Below are positions 7,509-13,780 of a stretch of 30,959 nt of DNA, piece by piece. The notes beneath the pieces were generated by a model. The model was not told where the DNA came from, did not search any database, and worked only from the letters and a program-made list of their open reading frames with translations. Every line of letters starts with the position of its first letter. Positions within the stretch are counted from its first letter, which is position 1. The stretch lies in assembly GCA_035473395.1 (NCBI GenBank), contig DATIOF010000026.1, forward strand, positions 1 to 30,959, written 5' to 3'. Origin of the DNA: AC-32 sp035473395 (GTDB lineage: Bacteria; Actinomycetota; Thermoleophilia; Gaiellales; Gaiellaceae). Made by a program: the position numbers and the translations under genes.

Positions 7509-7537
7509 TGTCTCGCTTGCGAGCACGTCGTTACAGT
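7508..7537 (+). promoter_or_regulatory. Promoter of ECF sigma gene, predicted leaderless
   Basis: TTGTCT (7508-7513) and TACAGT (7532-7537) are separated by 18 bases and TACAGT ends six bases before the GTG at 7544. This looks like a housekeeping-type promoter whose transcript starts at the GTG. The -35 box overlaps the ATG of the divergent flavoenzyme gene. A 12-bp dyad, CTCGC-TT-GCGAG (7512-7523), lies between the two boxes and could be an operator acting on both genes. Confidence 0.6.
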
Positions 7538-7543
7538 CCTGGC

Positions 7544-8167
7544 GTGGCAGTAGCCGAGGCGCAGCTCGTCGAAGCGCTGCGCGCGGGGGACGAAGAGGCC
7601 TTTGCGGCGCTTGTGCGCGAGTACAACCCGTCGCTCGTGCGGGTGGCCCGCATGTACGTGCCGACGCAGGCCGCCGCCGAGGAGGTCGCGCAGGAGACGT
7701 GGCTCGCCGTGCTCAACGGCCTCGACCGGTTCGAGGGCCGCTCGTCGCTGAAGACGTGGATCTTCCGGATCCTGACCAACATCGCCAAGACGCGGGCCGT
7801 CCGCGACGGGCGCACGCTGCCGTTCTCGGCGCTGCAGGATCCCGGGAGCGTGCCCGAGGCGGCCGTCGACGCCGACCGGTTCCTCGACTCCGAGCACCCG
7901 CGCTGGCCGGGGCACTGGGTGGTCAAGCCGGTGGCATGGCCGGAGGACGCGCTGCTCGCCGCCGAGACGCGTGAGCGGCTTGCGGAGGCGATCGAGGCGC
8001 TGCCCGCGAACCAGCGCGCGGTCATCTCGCTCCGCGACATCGAAGGCTGGTCGAGCGACGAGGTCCGTAACGCTCTCGACCTGAGCGAGACCAATCAACG
8101 TGTGTTGCTGCATCGCGCCCGCGCAAAGGTGCGGGCGGCACTGGACTCGTACCTGGAGCAGGCATGA
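7544..8167 (+). CDS. ECF-type RNA polymerase sigma factor
   Basis: A 207-residue group 4 sigma factor. Region 2 runs from about residue 20 to 85, with QAAAEEVAQETWLAVLNGL and the -10 recognition part SSLKTWIFRILTNIAK. Region 4 runs from about 145 to 200, with IEALPANQRAVISLRDIEGW, the helix-turn-helix SSDEVRNALDLSETNQRVLL and HRARAKVR. The linker carries HPRWPGHW and WPEDALL, seen in a recurrent actinobacterial ECF subgroup. The GTG at 7544 is chosen because TACAGT ends six bases before it; the frame is open further upstream to 7508 but without a better start. Its stop overlaps the anti-sigma start (ATGA, 8164-8167), so the two are translationally coupled. The genes downstream suggest envelope targets. 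Confidence 0.93.
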   Translation: MAVAEAQLVEALRAGDEEAFAALVREYNPSLVRVARMYVPTQAAAEEVAQETWLAVLNGLDRFEGRSSLKTWIFRILTNIAKTRAVRDGRTLPFSALQDPGSVPEAAVDADRFLDSEHPRWPGHWVVKPVAWPEDALLAAETRERLAEAIEALPANQRAVISLRDIEGWSSDEVRNALDLSETNQRVLLHRARAKVRAALDSYLEQA

Positions 8168-8415
8168 GCGTGAACGTCGAACAACTGAGTTGCCAGGAGT
8201 TCGTCGAGCTGGTGACCGACTACCTCGAGGGAGCACTCCCGGCTGAGGAGGCTGCCCGCTTCGAGGATCACATCGGCCGCTGCACCGGTTGCGCTGCCTA
8301 TCTCGACCAGATTCGGGAGACGATCGCCCTGACCGGTCGGCTGACGCCCGAGTCGCTCTCACCCGAGGCCGAGCGGGACTTGCTCGATGCCTTTCGCGGC
8401 TGGCGCTCCGCCTGA
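8164..8415 (+). CDS. ZAS-type zinc-finger anti-sigma factor (zf-HC2)
   Basis: An 83-residue soluble anti-sigma factor that should bind and inhibit the ECF sigma factor encoded just before it. The zinc-associated anti-sigma signature His36-x3-Cys40-x2-Cys43 (DHIGRCTGC) is complete, and Cys10 is well placed as the fourth ligand, as in RsrA. It ends LLDAFRGWRSA, a natural terminus for such short proteins, and has no membrane helix of its own. The ATG overlaps the sigma stop by four bases. With this cysteine layout a redox or zinc signal could release the sigma factor; this is inferred from the family. Confidence 0.9.
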   Translation: MSVNVEQLSCQEFVELVTDYLEGALPAEEAARFEDHIGRCTGCAAYLDQIRETIALTGRLTPESLSPEAERDLLDAFRGWRSA

Positions 8416-8459
8416 CCGGCGCAAGCAGGTTCGCCGGCCTGTTGACCGAACAGCGACTT

Positions 8460-8906
8460 GTGCGTCGGCATTCGGGCGACATCGCGTTTGGGCTCCTGGT
8501 CGCCGCGGCGCTCGGGGTCGCAGTCTTTGCCTTACTCGTCTGGACAGGGCACTTCGTCAGCGACGGTGGCGCCCCTGCGGCGGCTCGCCGCGAGGCCCCG
8601 ACCACTCAGCACAGCGCTCCGTCCGCCTCGCGTCCCCCCGAAAGGCCGCCCACCCGACCAGTCGCGCGGACGACTGTGCCGACTATCGAGATCTACGCCA
8701 GTCGAGGTGACTGCTGGGTTTCGGCGCACAAGGGCTCGGAGACCGGCGCGGCGCTGATGGAGCGCGTCCTGCGGCAGGGCGAGACGGTCAAGCTGCGTGG
8801 TCGCCGGATCTGGCTTCAGCTCGGCGCGGCGGGCAACGTCGACGTCAGGGTGGACGGCAAGGATCGTCAGATCCCGAGCGGAACCACGAACGTCGTGCTC
8901 GGCTAG
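8460..8906 (+). CDS. Single-span membrane protein with DUF4115 (RodZ C-terminal-like) domain
   Basis: About 148 residues: a short basic N-terminus, one membrane helix (IAFGLLVAAALGVAVFALLV, about residues 9-28), a Pro/Ser/Thr-rich linker, and an outer domain (about 78-148) starting TIEIYASRGDCWVSA. The outer domain has the GETVKLRGRRIWLQLGAAG stretch typical of DUF4115, the domain found at the C-terminus of the cell-shape protein RodZ. It lacks the RodZ helix-turn-helix. The start is uncertain: GTG 8460 and TTG 8442 are both possible, and neither has a clear ribosome site, so coupling to the anti-sigma gene 44 bases upstream is likely. The open frame continues upstream inside the anti-sigma gene, but that part has no membrane-protein character. 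Probably an accessory sensor or target of the sigma system. Confidence 0.75.
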   Translation: MRRHSGDIAFGLLVAAALGVAVFALLVWTGHFVSDGGAPAAARREAPTTQHSAPSASRPPERPPTRPVARTTVPTIEIYASRGDCWVSAHKGSETGAALMERVLRQGETVKLRGRRIWLQLGAAGNVDVRVDGKDRQIPSGTTNVVLG

Positions 8907-8917
8907 CCCGTATCCAG

Positions 8918-8938
8918 CTGAACGGCCTCGCCGTTCTC
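8918..8938 (+). other. Small hairpin between DUF4115 gene and proline-rich protein gene
   Basis: GAACGGC (8920-8926) and GCCGTTC (8930-8936) form a 7-bp stem with a three-base loop. There is no T run after it, so it is more likely an intercistronic mRNA structure or a weak terminator than a strong stop. Confidence 0.35.
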
Positions 8939-8950
8939 AGTGCGAGGGAT

Positions 8951-9964
8951 ATGCGGCGAATCGTTCTCCTGGCGCTCGGCGCGGCCGCCGGTTTCGGGGT
9001 CGCCGTGCTCAGCAGTGGACCGGCGCGGGGCGACCTGCTGCCTACGCTTCCCACTCTGCCGATCACGGTCACCGTCCCGACAACGGCGCCGCCCCCGTTG
9101 CCACCGCCGCCCCAGCTTCCTCCGCCGCCGCTGCCGCCGCCCGCGCCGCTGCCGCCTCCGCCACCGCTTCCGTCTGCTGTCGGGGCTCCGACTCTCCCCC
9201 CGGCCCCGCCGGGTCTGGGTCGGAGCACCTCGAGCCCGGGATCTGCGGCGGCGCCGGCCCCCAGCAGCGAAGCGTCAAAGGGCTCCTCGGGTGAGGCGCG
9301 TCGTGTCGGTGCAACGCGGAGCCGGTTTTCTTCGCAAGGCCCTGGAGCCCGGCGCGGAACGGTCATCCGCTTCCGGTTGCGGGCTCCCGGCAGAGTCGAG
9401 CTGGTCGTGCGTGCCGGCGCCGAAGGCAGCTGCGCCGTGGTCGGGCGCAGGCAGGCGCCGGGCCACGCAGGGCTCAACCGAGTCCGCTTCGCCGGCCGCG
9501 TCAATGGACACCCGCTCGCCGTCGGGAAGTACACGATCACGGTGGTCGTGGTCCGGGGAACGCACCGAACCCGCGTCGGGACGGTCGCGGTCGAGGTCGT
9601 TCCGCCGAACCGGCACCTGACTCCGACGCAGCGGACAGCATCCGTGCGAGCGGGTTCCTGTACGCCCGCGGCTGCTGCTTCCTCGCCGCCTGCGGAGCTA
9701 CTTACCGCAGCCGCTCCGCTGGCTTTCGGCGGAGACAACAACTCTTCCGGTGGGCGGGCTGGTCCGCTGTCTCTGCCGACAGGCGGCACATCGCCGCTTC
9801 ACGGCCCGGCCTTCCGGCCGCCCAAGCTGTCACCGGAGACGAGCGGCATCGGCGCCGGCTCGCTCGCCTGGCTTCCGTTCACTGTCTATGGCTTGCTCGG
9901 CCTCATCGTCGTAGCGGCGCTGGTGCAGCTCACGCGGTTCTTCCGCGGCACCTGGAATCCCTGA
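8951..9964 (+). CDS. Proline-rich surface protein with Ig-like domain and C-terminal membrane helix
   Basis: A 337-residue protein I cannot name. It has a signal-peptide-like start (RRIVLLALGAAAGFGVAVLS, residues 2-21), a long run dominated by Pro and Leu (about 35-90), a Ser/Ala/Gly linker, a beta-rich domain (about 138-220) and a single helix near the end (WLPFTVYGLLGLIVVAALV) followed by the basic tail RFFRGTWNP. The domain contains GLNRVRFAGRVNGHPLAVG and KYTITVVVV, close to the Ig-like fold of FlgD and many secreted proteins. The layout suggests a protein anchored at its C-terminus with the Pro-rich arm spanning the cell wall. An AG-rich ribosome site (GAGGGAT) directly precedes the ATG. 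It ends 27 bases before the YbdK-like gene and is probably part of the ECF sigma locus. Confidence 0.8.
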   Translation: MRRIVLLALGAAAGFGVAVLSSGPARGDLLPTLPTLPITVTVPTTAPPPLPPPPQLPPPPLPPPAPLPPPPPLPSAVGAPTLPPAPPGLGRSTSSPGSAAAPAPSSEASKGSSGEARRVGATRSRFSSQGPGARRGTVIRFRLRAPGRVELVVRAGAEGSCAVVGRRQAPGHAGLNRVRFAGRVNGHPLAVGKYTITVVVVRGTHRTRVGTVAVEVVPPNRHLTPTQRTASVRAGSCTPAAAASSPPAELLTAAAPLAFGGDNNSSGGRAGPLSLPTGGTSPLHGPAFRPPKLSPETSGIGAGSLAWLPFTVYGLLGLIVVAALVQLTRFFRGTWNP

Positions 9965-9978
9965 TCGCCTCGCCCGGC

Positions 9979-9984
9979 TAGCGT
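9979..9984 (+). promoter_or_regulatory. -10 box of predicted leaderless promoter (YbdK-like gene)
   Basis: TAGCGT lies seven bases before the TTG start at 9992. GGAAT at 9954-9958, followed 18 bases later by GCT, is one base off the SigR consensus GGAAT-N18-GTT and might be a second, degenerate promoter. There is no Shine-Dalgarno site. Confidence 0.5.
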
Positions 9985-9991
9985 ACGGCGC

Positions 9992-11092
9992 TTGATCGAG
10001 CAGCATTTCGGCGAGAGCGCCCTCTGGTCGCTCGGGATCGAGGAGGAGGTGCTGATCCTCGACGCGGACACCCTGGCGCTGTCGCCCGGGGTGGAGGCGG
10101 TGCTGGACGGCGTCGAGGGCCGAGAGCTCGCCGGCGTCCTGAAGATGGAGCTGCTGGCCTCGATGGTCGAGCTGTCGACGAGCGTCTGCGCCACACCGCA
10201 GGAAGCGCTCGTCGCCCTGCGGGAACTCCGCGCTGCGGCAGAGGAGAGCGCACGGGCCAGCGGCCTGCGCATCGCGGCCGCGGGGACGCATCCGTTCAGC
10301 CTCCCGCAGGTACAGGACATCGCGCCCGACCCGCGCTACGGAGAGTTCGTCGAGTACGCCGGCATCACCGCCAGGCGGCAAGGCGTCTGCGGCCTGCACG
10401 TCCACGTGGGCATGCCCGGGCCCGAGCAGTGCATGCAGGCCCTCGAGGGAGTCCTGCCCTGGCTGCCGCTCGTGCTGGCGCTGTCGGCGAACTCGCCCTA
10501 CCTGGCGGGCGAGGAGACGGGCCTCGCCTCGGCGAGGGCCGAGGTGCTCGCAGAGCTGCCCCGGGCCGCGGCACCGCCGGTCTTCGGCTCGTACGCGGAG
10601 TGGGAGGCGTTCGTCGAGCGCTTTGTCCGCATCGGTCTCGCCGACGGCTACACGCGCTTCTGGTGGGACATCCGCCCGCACCCCCGCTTCGGCACGCTCG
10701 AGGTGCGCGCGCCCGACCAGCCGACCGCGGTCGAGAACACCGCCGCCTTTGCCGCGCTGCTGCAGGCGCTCTGCGTGACCGTGCTGGAAGGCAAGCCACC
10801 CCCACCTGCGAACCGAGGCGACTATGCCCAGAACCGGTGGGCCGCGCTGCGCTTCGGGCCGCGGGCGGAGCTGATTCATCCCGCCGGCGAGCGGCTCGTC
10901 GGGGTCGAAGAGCTGACCCACGAGCTGCTGGCGCTGATCGAGCCGGCCGTGCGCGTGCTCGGCAGCGCGCAGGCGCTCGAGGTGCTCGATCCACGCAGCT
11001 GCGAGGGCGACCACCAGCTCGAAGTCGGACGCGAGCGGGGCCTCGAGGCAGTCGCCGCGGACACCGCCGAGCGAACGCTACGATCGCCGTAG
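9992..11092 (+). CDS. YbdK-type carboxylate-amine ligase (glutamate-cysteine ligase 2 family)
   Basis: A 366-residue ATP-dependent ligase of the GCS2 family, the usual length of YbdK. Key segments are LWSLGIEEEVLILDADTLAL (residues 11-30; acidic metal/ATP site), CGLHVHVG, and WWDIRPHPRFGTLEVRAPD. E. coli YbdK has weak glutamate-cysteine ligase activity; the true substrate of most relatives is not known. The start is a TTG at 9992, supported by a TAGCGT box seven bases upstream and by the match of the N-terminus to the family. The stop is followed at once by the ATG of a CxxC protein. A SigR/RsrA-like pair lies close by, so a role in low-molecular-weight thiol metabolism is plausible but unproven. 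Confidence 0.9.
   Translation: MIEQHFGESALWSLGIEEEVLILDADTLALSPGVEAVLDGVEGRELAGVLKMELLASMVELSTSVCATPQEALVALRELRAAAEESARASGLRIAAAGTHPFSLPQVQDIAPDPRYGEFVEYAGITARRQGVCGLHVHVGMPGPEQCMQALEGVLPWLPLVLALSANSPYLAGEETGLASARAEVLAELPRAAAPPVFGSYAEWEAFVERFVRIGLADGYTRFWWDIRPHPRFGTLEVRAPDQPTAVENTAAFAALLQALCVTVLEGKPPPPANRGDYAQNRWAALRFGPRAELIHPAGERLVGVEELTHELLALIEPAVRVLGSAQALEVLDPRSCEGDHQLEVGRERGLEAVAADTAERTLRSP
11079..11084 (+). promoter_or_regulatory. Possible internal -10 box before the CxxC protein gene
   Basis: TACGAT, inside the end of the ligase gene, lies eight bases before the ATG at 11093. It may give a separate leaderless transcript. The spacing is one base longer than in the clearest cases, and the gene could simply be read from the ligase transcript. 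Confidence 0.3.
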
Positions 11093-11311
11093 ATGGCGAC
11101 CCGCTCGGAGACGATCCAGGTCAGCGGCATCCGCTGCGAGCGCTGCGTCGGCCGCCTGGCCGGCGCGCTGCGCGGCCACGAGGGCCTCGAGCTCGCGAAC
11201 GCGAACCTGATGGGCCAGGTGCTGCTGCAGTGGGACGACGAGCAGACCGATCGCGACGCGATCCTGGCCGCGATGGCCAAGGCCGGCTTTCGGGAGCTTC
11301 AGGTCTTCTAG
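11093..11311 (+). CDS. Heavy-metal-associated (HMA) domain protein, copper-chaperone-like
   Basis: A 72-residue protein covering a single HMA fold. The metal site GIRCERCVGRL (Cys15 and Cys18) matches the usual GMxCxxC position after the first strand. It could bind and pass on a soft metal such as copper; no P-type ATPase is in the window. The ATG starts directly after the TAG of the YbdK-like gene. Its own TAG overlaps the TAG of the convergent PRC-barrel gene in a shared CTAG (11308-11311). Confidence 0.85.
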   Translation: MATRSETIQVSGIRCERCVGRLAGALRGHEGLELANANLMGQVLLQWDDEQTDRDAILAAMAKAGFRELQVF

Positions 11312-11724
11312 AGCGGGTCGTGCGAATCGGGCGGGATGATCGGCCGCCCGCGGACGCCCGACTCCTGGCCTTCGCGGCTCTCCACGCGTTGCTGCGCCGC
11401 CGGCTCGATGCCGGCCCAGAGGCCGTCCTGCTCCGCGCTCGAGTCCGGGTCGATCGGGTGCGGCGGCTCGTCGAGCCCGTAGTGCTCCGCGATCGCCTTG
11501 GGGTCGAGCTCGCCGTTCTTGAGCGGCGGCGAGTCCTCGACCAGTCCCTTTGAGACGGTCAGCCGCACGACCTGCTCGCCGTCGTCCGGATGTGCGAATG
11601 CCTGCGGGATCGCGTGCCGCTTCTTGCGCAGCGTCCCCTCCTCGGCAATCACGAAATCGCCTTCGAGCGCGACCACGTGGCCGAGCTTGCCGTTGTCACT
11701 GCCGATAACTTCGTAGCCTTCCAT
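11308..11724 (-). CDS. PRC-barrel-like domain protein
   Basis: A 138-residue protein. The N-terminal half (residues 2-70: EGYEVIGSDNGKLGHVVALE, then IAEEGTLRKKRHAIPQAFAH) looks like the small beta-barrel PRC or DUF2171-type domain found in general-stress proteins. The C-terminal half is Pro/Asp/Glu-rich and probably disordered. The ATG at 11724 sits about nine bases from a GGGTAA box that belongs to a SigF/SigB-like promoter. Induction under general stress would fit the family; the exact role is unknown. It converges on the HMA gene with a four-base stop-codon overlap. Confidence 0.75.
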   Translation of the reverse strand: MEGYEVIGSDNGKLGHVVALEGDFVIAEEGTLRKKRHAIPQAFAHPDDGEQVVRLTVSKGLVEDSPPLKNGELDPKAIAEHYGLDEPPHPIDPDSSAEQDGLWAGIEPAAQQRVESREGQESGVRGRPIIPPDSHDPL

Positions 11725-11733
11725 CTGCGTTGT

Positions 11734-11758
11734 TTACCCGACCCGTCCGGACCCAAAC
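11734..11758 (-). promoter_or_regulatory. SigF/SigB-type stress promoter for the PRC-barrel gene
   Basis: Read on the minus strand, GTTT (11758-11755) and GGGTAA (11739-11734) are separated by 15 bases. This fits the actinobacterial general-stress consensus GTTT-N15-17-GGGTA. The -10 box ends nine bases before the ATG, so the leader should be only a few bases long. The sigma assignment is inferred from consensus only. Confidence 0.5.
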
Positions 11759-11785
11759 GGGAATGACAAGCGGCCCGGAGGCGTT
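11759..11785 (+). promoter_or_regulatory. SigR-type promoter for the SigR-like/RsrA-like operon
   Basis: GGGAAT (11759-11764), 18 bases, then GTT (11783-11785) matches the SigR consensus GGAAT-N18-GTT exactly. Transcription would start near 11792 and give a leader of about 30 bases. It lies upstream of a SigR-family sigma gene, so positive autoregulation is the simple reading. It abuts the divergent stress promoter of the PRC gene. Confidence 0.65.
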
Positions 11786-11810
11786 CCAAGGGCCTGACAG
11801 AGACGATTGG

Positions 11811-11816
11811 TAGGGT
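11811..11816 (+). promoter_or_regulatory. -10 box of a second, leaderless promoter of the SigR-like gene
   Basis: TAGGGT lies seven bases before the GTG at 11824. On the longer transcript from the SigR-type promoter, the AGGG within the same box is eight bases before the GTG and could act as a ribosome site. The box would thus serve in two ways. Confidence 0.5.
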
Positions 11817-11823
11817 GGCCGCG

Positions 11824-12414
11824 GTGAGCGAGACCACTCCCGAAGCGGATCCGAGGAAGCTGGCCGAAGAGGCCCGCGACCGGGTGCGGTTCGAGGAGGA
11901 GGCGCTCGATCTCGCAGACCAGGTCTACCGCGTGGCGCGGCGCTTGGTGTCCACCCGTGAGGAGGCAGAAGACCTGATGCAGGAGACCTATGCGCGCGCG
12001 TTCCGGGCTTGGCGCTCGTATCAGCCCGGGACGAACCTGCGCGCGTGGCTGCTGCGGATCCTCACCAACCTGAACATCGACCGCGGCCGCAAGGTGCAGC
12101 GCTCGCCCGATCTGCAACCGCTCGAGGAAGGCGACTACTACCTCTACAACCGGCTCGAGGAGTCAGGCCGCGAGCCGAACGCCGACCAGGACCGCGTCGA
12201 CGAACGGCTTTCGCAGGACGACGTCGTCGCGGCGCTCTCGGCCGTCCCGCACGACTTCCGCGACGTGGTCGTGCTCGTCGACATCGGCGACTTCAGTTAC
12301 GCCGACGCGGCGCAGATCCTCGAGATTCCGATCGGCACCGTCATGTCGCGCCTTCATCGTGGGCGGCGTATCCTGAAACGCGAGCTGGCAGACGAAGCCG
12401 TGGGGAGCGCGTGA
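11824..12414 (+). CDS. ECF sigma factor of the SigR/SigH redox-stress type
   Basis: A 196-residue group 4 sigma factor. Region 2 (about residues 30-90) has STREEAEDLMQETYARAFRA and the recognition segment NLRAWLLRILTNLNIDRGRK. Region 4 (about 135-190) has VPHDFRDVVVLVDIGDFSY, ADAAQILEIPIGTVMSRLHR and GRRILKREL. These match the SigR of Streptomyces and SigH of Mycobacterium closely, including YYLYNRLEESG in the linker. In those species SigR drives thiol-oxidative stress genes and is held by a redox-sensitive zinc protein. A GTG at 11815 is also in frame, but the GTG at 11824 has the TAGGGT box seven bases upstream. The anti-sigma gene overlaps by one base. A SigR-consensus promoter precedes the gene. 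Confidence 0.92.
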   Translation: MSETTPEADPRKLAEEARDRVRFEEEALDLADQVYRVARRLVSTREEAEDLMQETYARAFRAWRSYQPGTNLRAWLLRILTNLNIDRGRKVQRSPDLQPLEEGDYYLYNRLEESGREPNADQDRVDERLSQDDVVAALSAVPHDFRDVVVLVDIGDFSYADAAQILEIPIGTVMSRLHRGRRILKRELADEAVGSA

Positions 12415-12647
12415 TGCTGGTCGATCCGTGTGACAAGTGCGAAGAGCTCCTGCAGCCCTACCTCGACCGGGAGCTCTCGGACGCCGAGCGCGCCGAGGCC
12501 GAGCTACACCTCGACGATTGCTCGTACTGCCGAAAGCGCTACCGCTTCGAGGAGGAGCTGCGGCGGTTTGTCAGGCAGGCGGCGGTCGAGGAGATGCCGC
12601 CCGACCTGAAGCAGAAGCTCGCCGAGTTGCGCACGTCCCTCTTCTGA
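12414..12647 (+). CDS. RsrA-like redox-sensing zinc anti-sigma factor
   Basis: A 77-residue protein that should bind the SigR-like factor when reduced and let it go when a zinc-site disulfide forms. The ZAS motif His32-x3-Cys36-x2-Cys39 (HLDDCSYC) is complete. An N-terminal CDKC (Cys6, Cys9) supplies the further ligand and possible disulfide partner. The ATG overlaps the sigma stop (TGATG). The last 109 bases are also read on the opposite strand as the end of the M23 peptidase gene. It is shorter than Streptomyces RsrA (about 105 residues), lacking its C-terminal tail. Confidence 0.88.
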   Translation: MLVDPCDKCEELLQPYLDRELSDAERAEAELHLDDCSYCRKRYRFEEELRRFVRQAAVEEMPPDLKQKLAELRTSLF

Positions 12648-13078
12648 CGGAAGCGCAGCGGGTCGACCGGCCGCCCGAAGCGCCGGAGCTCGAAGTGCAG
12701 GTGCGTGCCCGTGCACCAGCCGGTGCAACCCGCGGTGCCGAGGCGCTGGCCGGCCGCCACCTGCTCGCCGACACGGACGCGCCAGCCGGCAAGGTGCGCG
12801 TAGAGCGCGACCCAGCCGTCGCCGAGCGAGACCTTCACGAGGTTCCCGTAGCCCTCGAAGCCGCGGCCCTCGCCGACTGCGACCACGCGTCCCGGCTCGG
12901 CCGCGCGCACGGTGGACGAGCGGAGGATCCCGATGTCGATCCCGGGGTGCCACCGGCCGCCGTCCTCGCCGAAGGGTGAGGTGACCGTTCCCTGGGCCGG
13001 CCAGGCCGACCAGGAGGGCGCGGGGGAGGGAAGCGGCGCAGTCGAAAGCGCCAGCGTGGCGAGCAGCAGGGCCAGCAT
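12539..13078 (-). CDS. Secreted M23 (lysostaphin-type) metallopeptidase with overlapping C-terminal tail
   Basis: A 179-residue protein with a signal peptide (MLALLLATLALSTAPLP) and an M23 peptidase domain. The zinc ligands are visible: His44 and Asp48 in GGRWHPGIDIG and His128 in the GTHLHFELRR motif, with His126 the catalytic partner. It should cut peptidoglycan cross-bridges or activate the wall. The family fold ends at about residue 143 (GRPVDPLRF). The last 36 residues (Lys/Arg/Ser-rich) are read entirely from the antisense of the RsrA-like gene, whose stop is at 12647. This tail looks like a read-through after stop loss. The gene is last in a minus-strand run, 12 bases after the LytR_C gene. 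Confidence 0.85.
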   Translation of the reverse strand: MLALLLATLALSTAPLPSPAPSWSAWPAQGTVTSPFGEDGGRWHPGIDIGILRSSTVRAAEPGRVVAVGEGRGFEGYGNLVKVSLGDGWVALYAHLAGWRVRVGEQVAAGQRLGTAGCTGWCTGTHLHFELRRFGRPVDPLRFRQKRDVRNSASFCFRSGGISSTAACLTNRRSSSSKR

Positions 13079-13090
13079 GAGCGCTGGAGG

Positions 13091-13780
13091 CTAGCCGGTC
13101 GCGTGCGCCGGGCCCACGATCACGACCAGGCGGCGCTTGTTGCTCCCGCCCGGAAGCGGGTGAATCGGCACGCCGCCGAGCTGCGCGGCGAGGCGCTGGG
13201 CCAGCCGGACACCGCCGGGCTCGAAGTAGACCGACGTCTCTCGGTAGTCGAACCGGTTCGCGCGCGTGACGTGCTGGATGCGGTAGCCGAAGGAGCCGAC
13301 GCTGGTCGCCACGCGACGGGTGTAGTTGATGTCGCCGCTGCCGTTGAGGACGTCGATCGACACCTTCCAGGGCGGCGGTAGCGTCGAGGCGTGGAGGCCC
13401 GCGGCCGAGGAGCCGTTGCCGCCGCCGAGCGCGATTGCCAGCGTGACTGCGACCGCGACGAGGATCGCGGTGACCGCTCCGGCCGCGACCCAGCGGCCGA
13501 CCGGGCGTCGTGCCGGCGGCTCGACCGGCATCCCGGAGAGCCGGCGCGCCTCGCGGTGGTCGATCCCGAGCGCCGTCGCGTAGCGCAGCAGCGCCAGCAC
13601 AGCGGTGTCCCCGCCCTGGAAGCGGTAGAGCTTGCCTTCCTCCAGCCACTCGACCTGCTCGGGCCAGAGGGCCGCGCGCTTGGCGGCCTGCTCGGTCGTC
13701 AGCTTGCGCTGCAGGCGCAGTGTCGTCAGCGGCGAGGTCTGCGCTGGCGGTTCGGCGGCTAGGGGTCGGGCGAGCTCCAT
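13091..13780 (-). CDS. HTH - membrane helix - LytR_C domain protein
   Basis: A 229-residue three-part protein. Residues 18-85 look like an Xre/RodZ-type helix-turn-helix (TTLRLQRKLTTEQAAKRAAL, then WPEQVEWLEEGKLYRF). Residues 97-119 are one membrane helix. Residues 137-225 form a LytR_C domain (KVSIDVLNGSGDINYTRRVA, then VVIVG at the end), the domain attached to cell-wall polymer ligases of the LytR-CpsA-Psr family. It therefore links the cytoplasm to the wall, with an architecture like RodZ but a different outer domain. The ATG at 13780 overlaps the mocA-like 3' end by 22 bases. It precedes the M23 peptidase gene, so a role in wall assembly is likely. Confidence 0.82.
   Translation of the reverse strand: MELARPLAAEPPAQTSPLTTLRLQRKLTTEQAAKRAALWPEQVEWLEEGKLYRFQGGDTAVLALLRYATALGIDHREARRLSGMPVEPPARRPVGRWVAAGAVTAILVAVAVTLAIALGGGNGSSAAGLHASTLPPPWKVSIDVLNGSGDINYTRRVATSVGSFGYRIQHVTRANRFDYRETSVYFEPGGVRLAQRLAAQLGGVPIHPLPGGSNKRRLVVIVGPAHATG

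Noticed and set aside
8380..8470. Possible frameshift joining the ZAS anti-sigma factor to the following membrane protein
   Set aside because: The anti-sigma ends in a natural LLDAFRGW-type terminus and the four-ligand zinc layout is complete. The membrane protein has its own start options, so two separate genes are more likely.
9100..9180. Repetitive CCG/GCC-rich tract, considered as a tandem repeat or regulatory element
   Set aside because: It is in frame with the proline-rich gene and encodes its Pro/Leu arm; no exact repeat unit persists.
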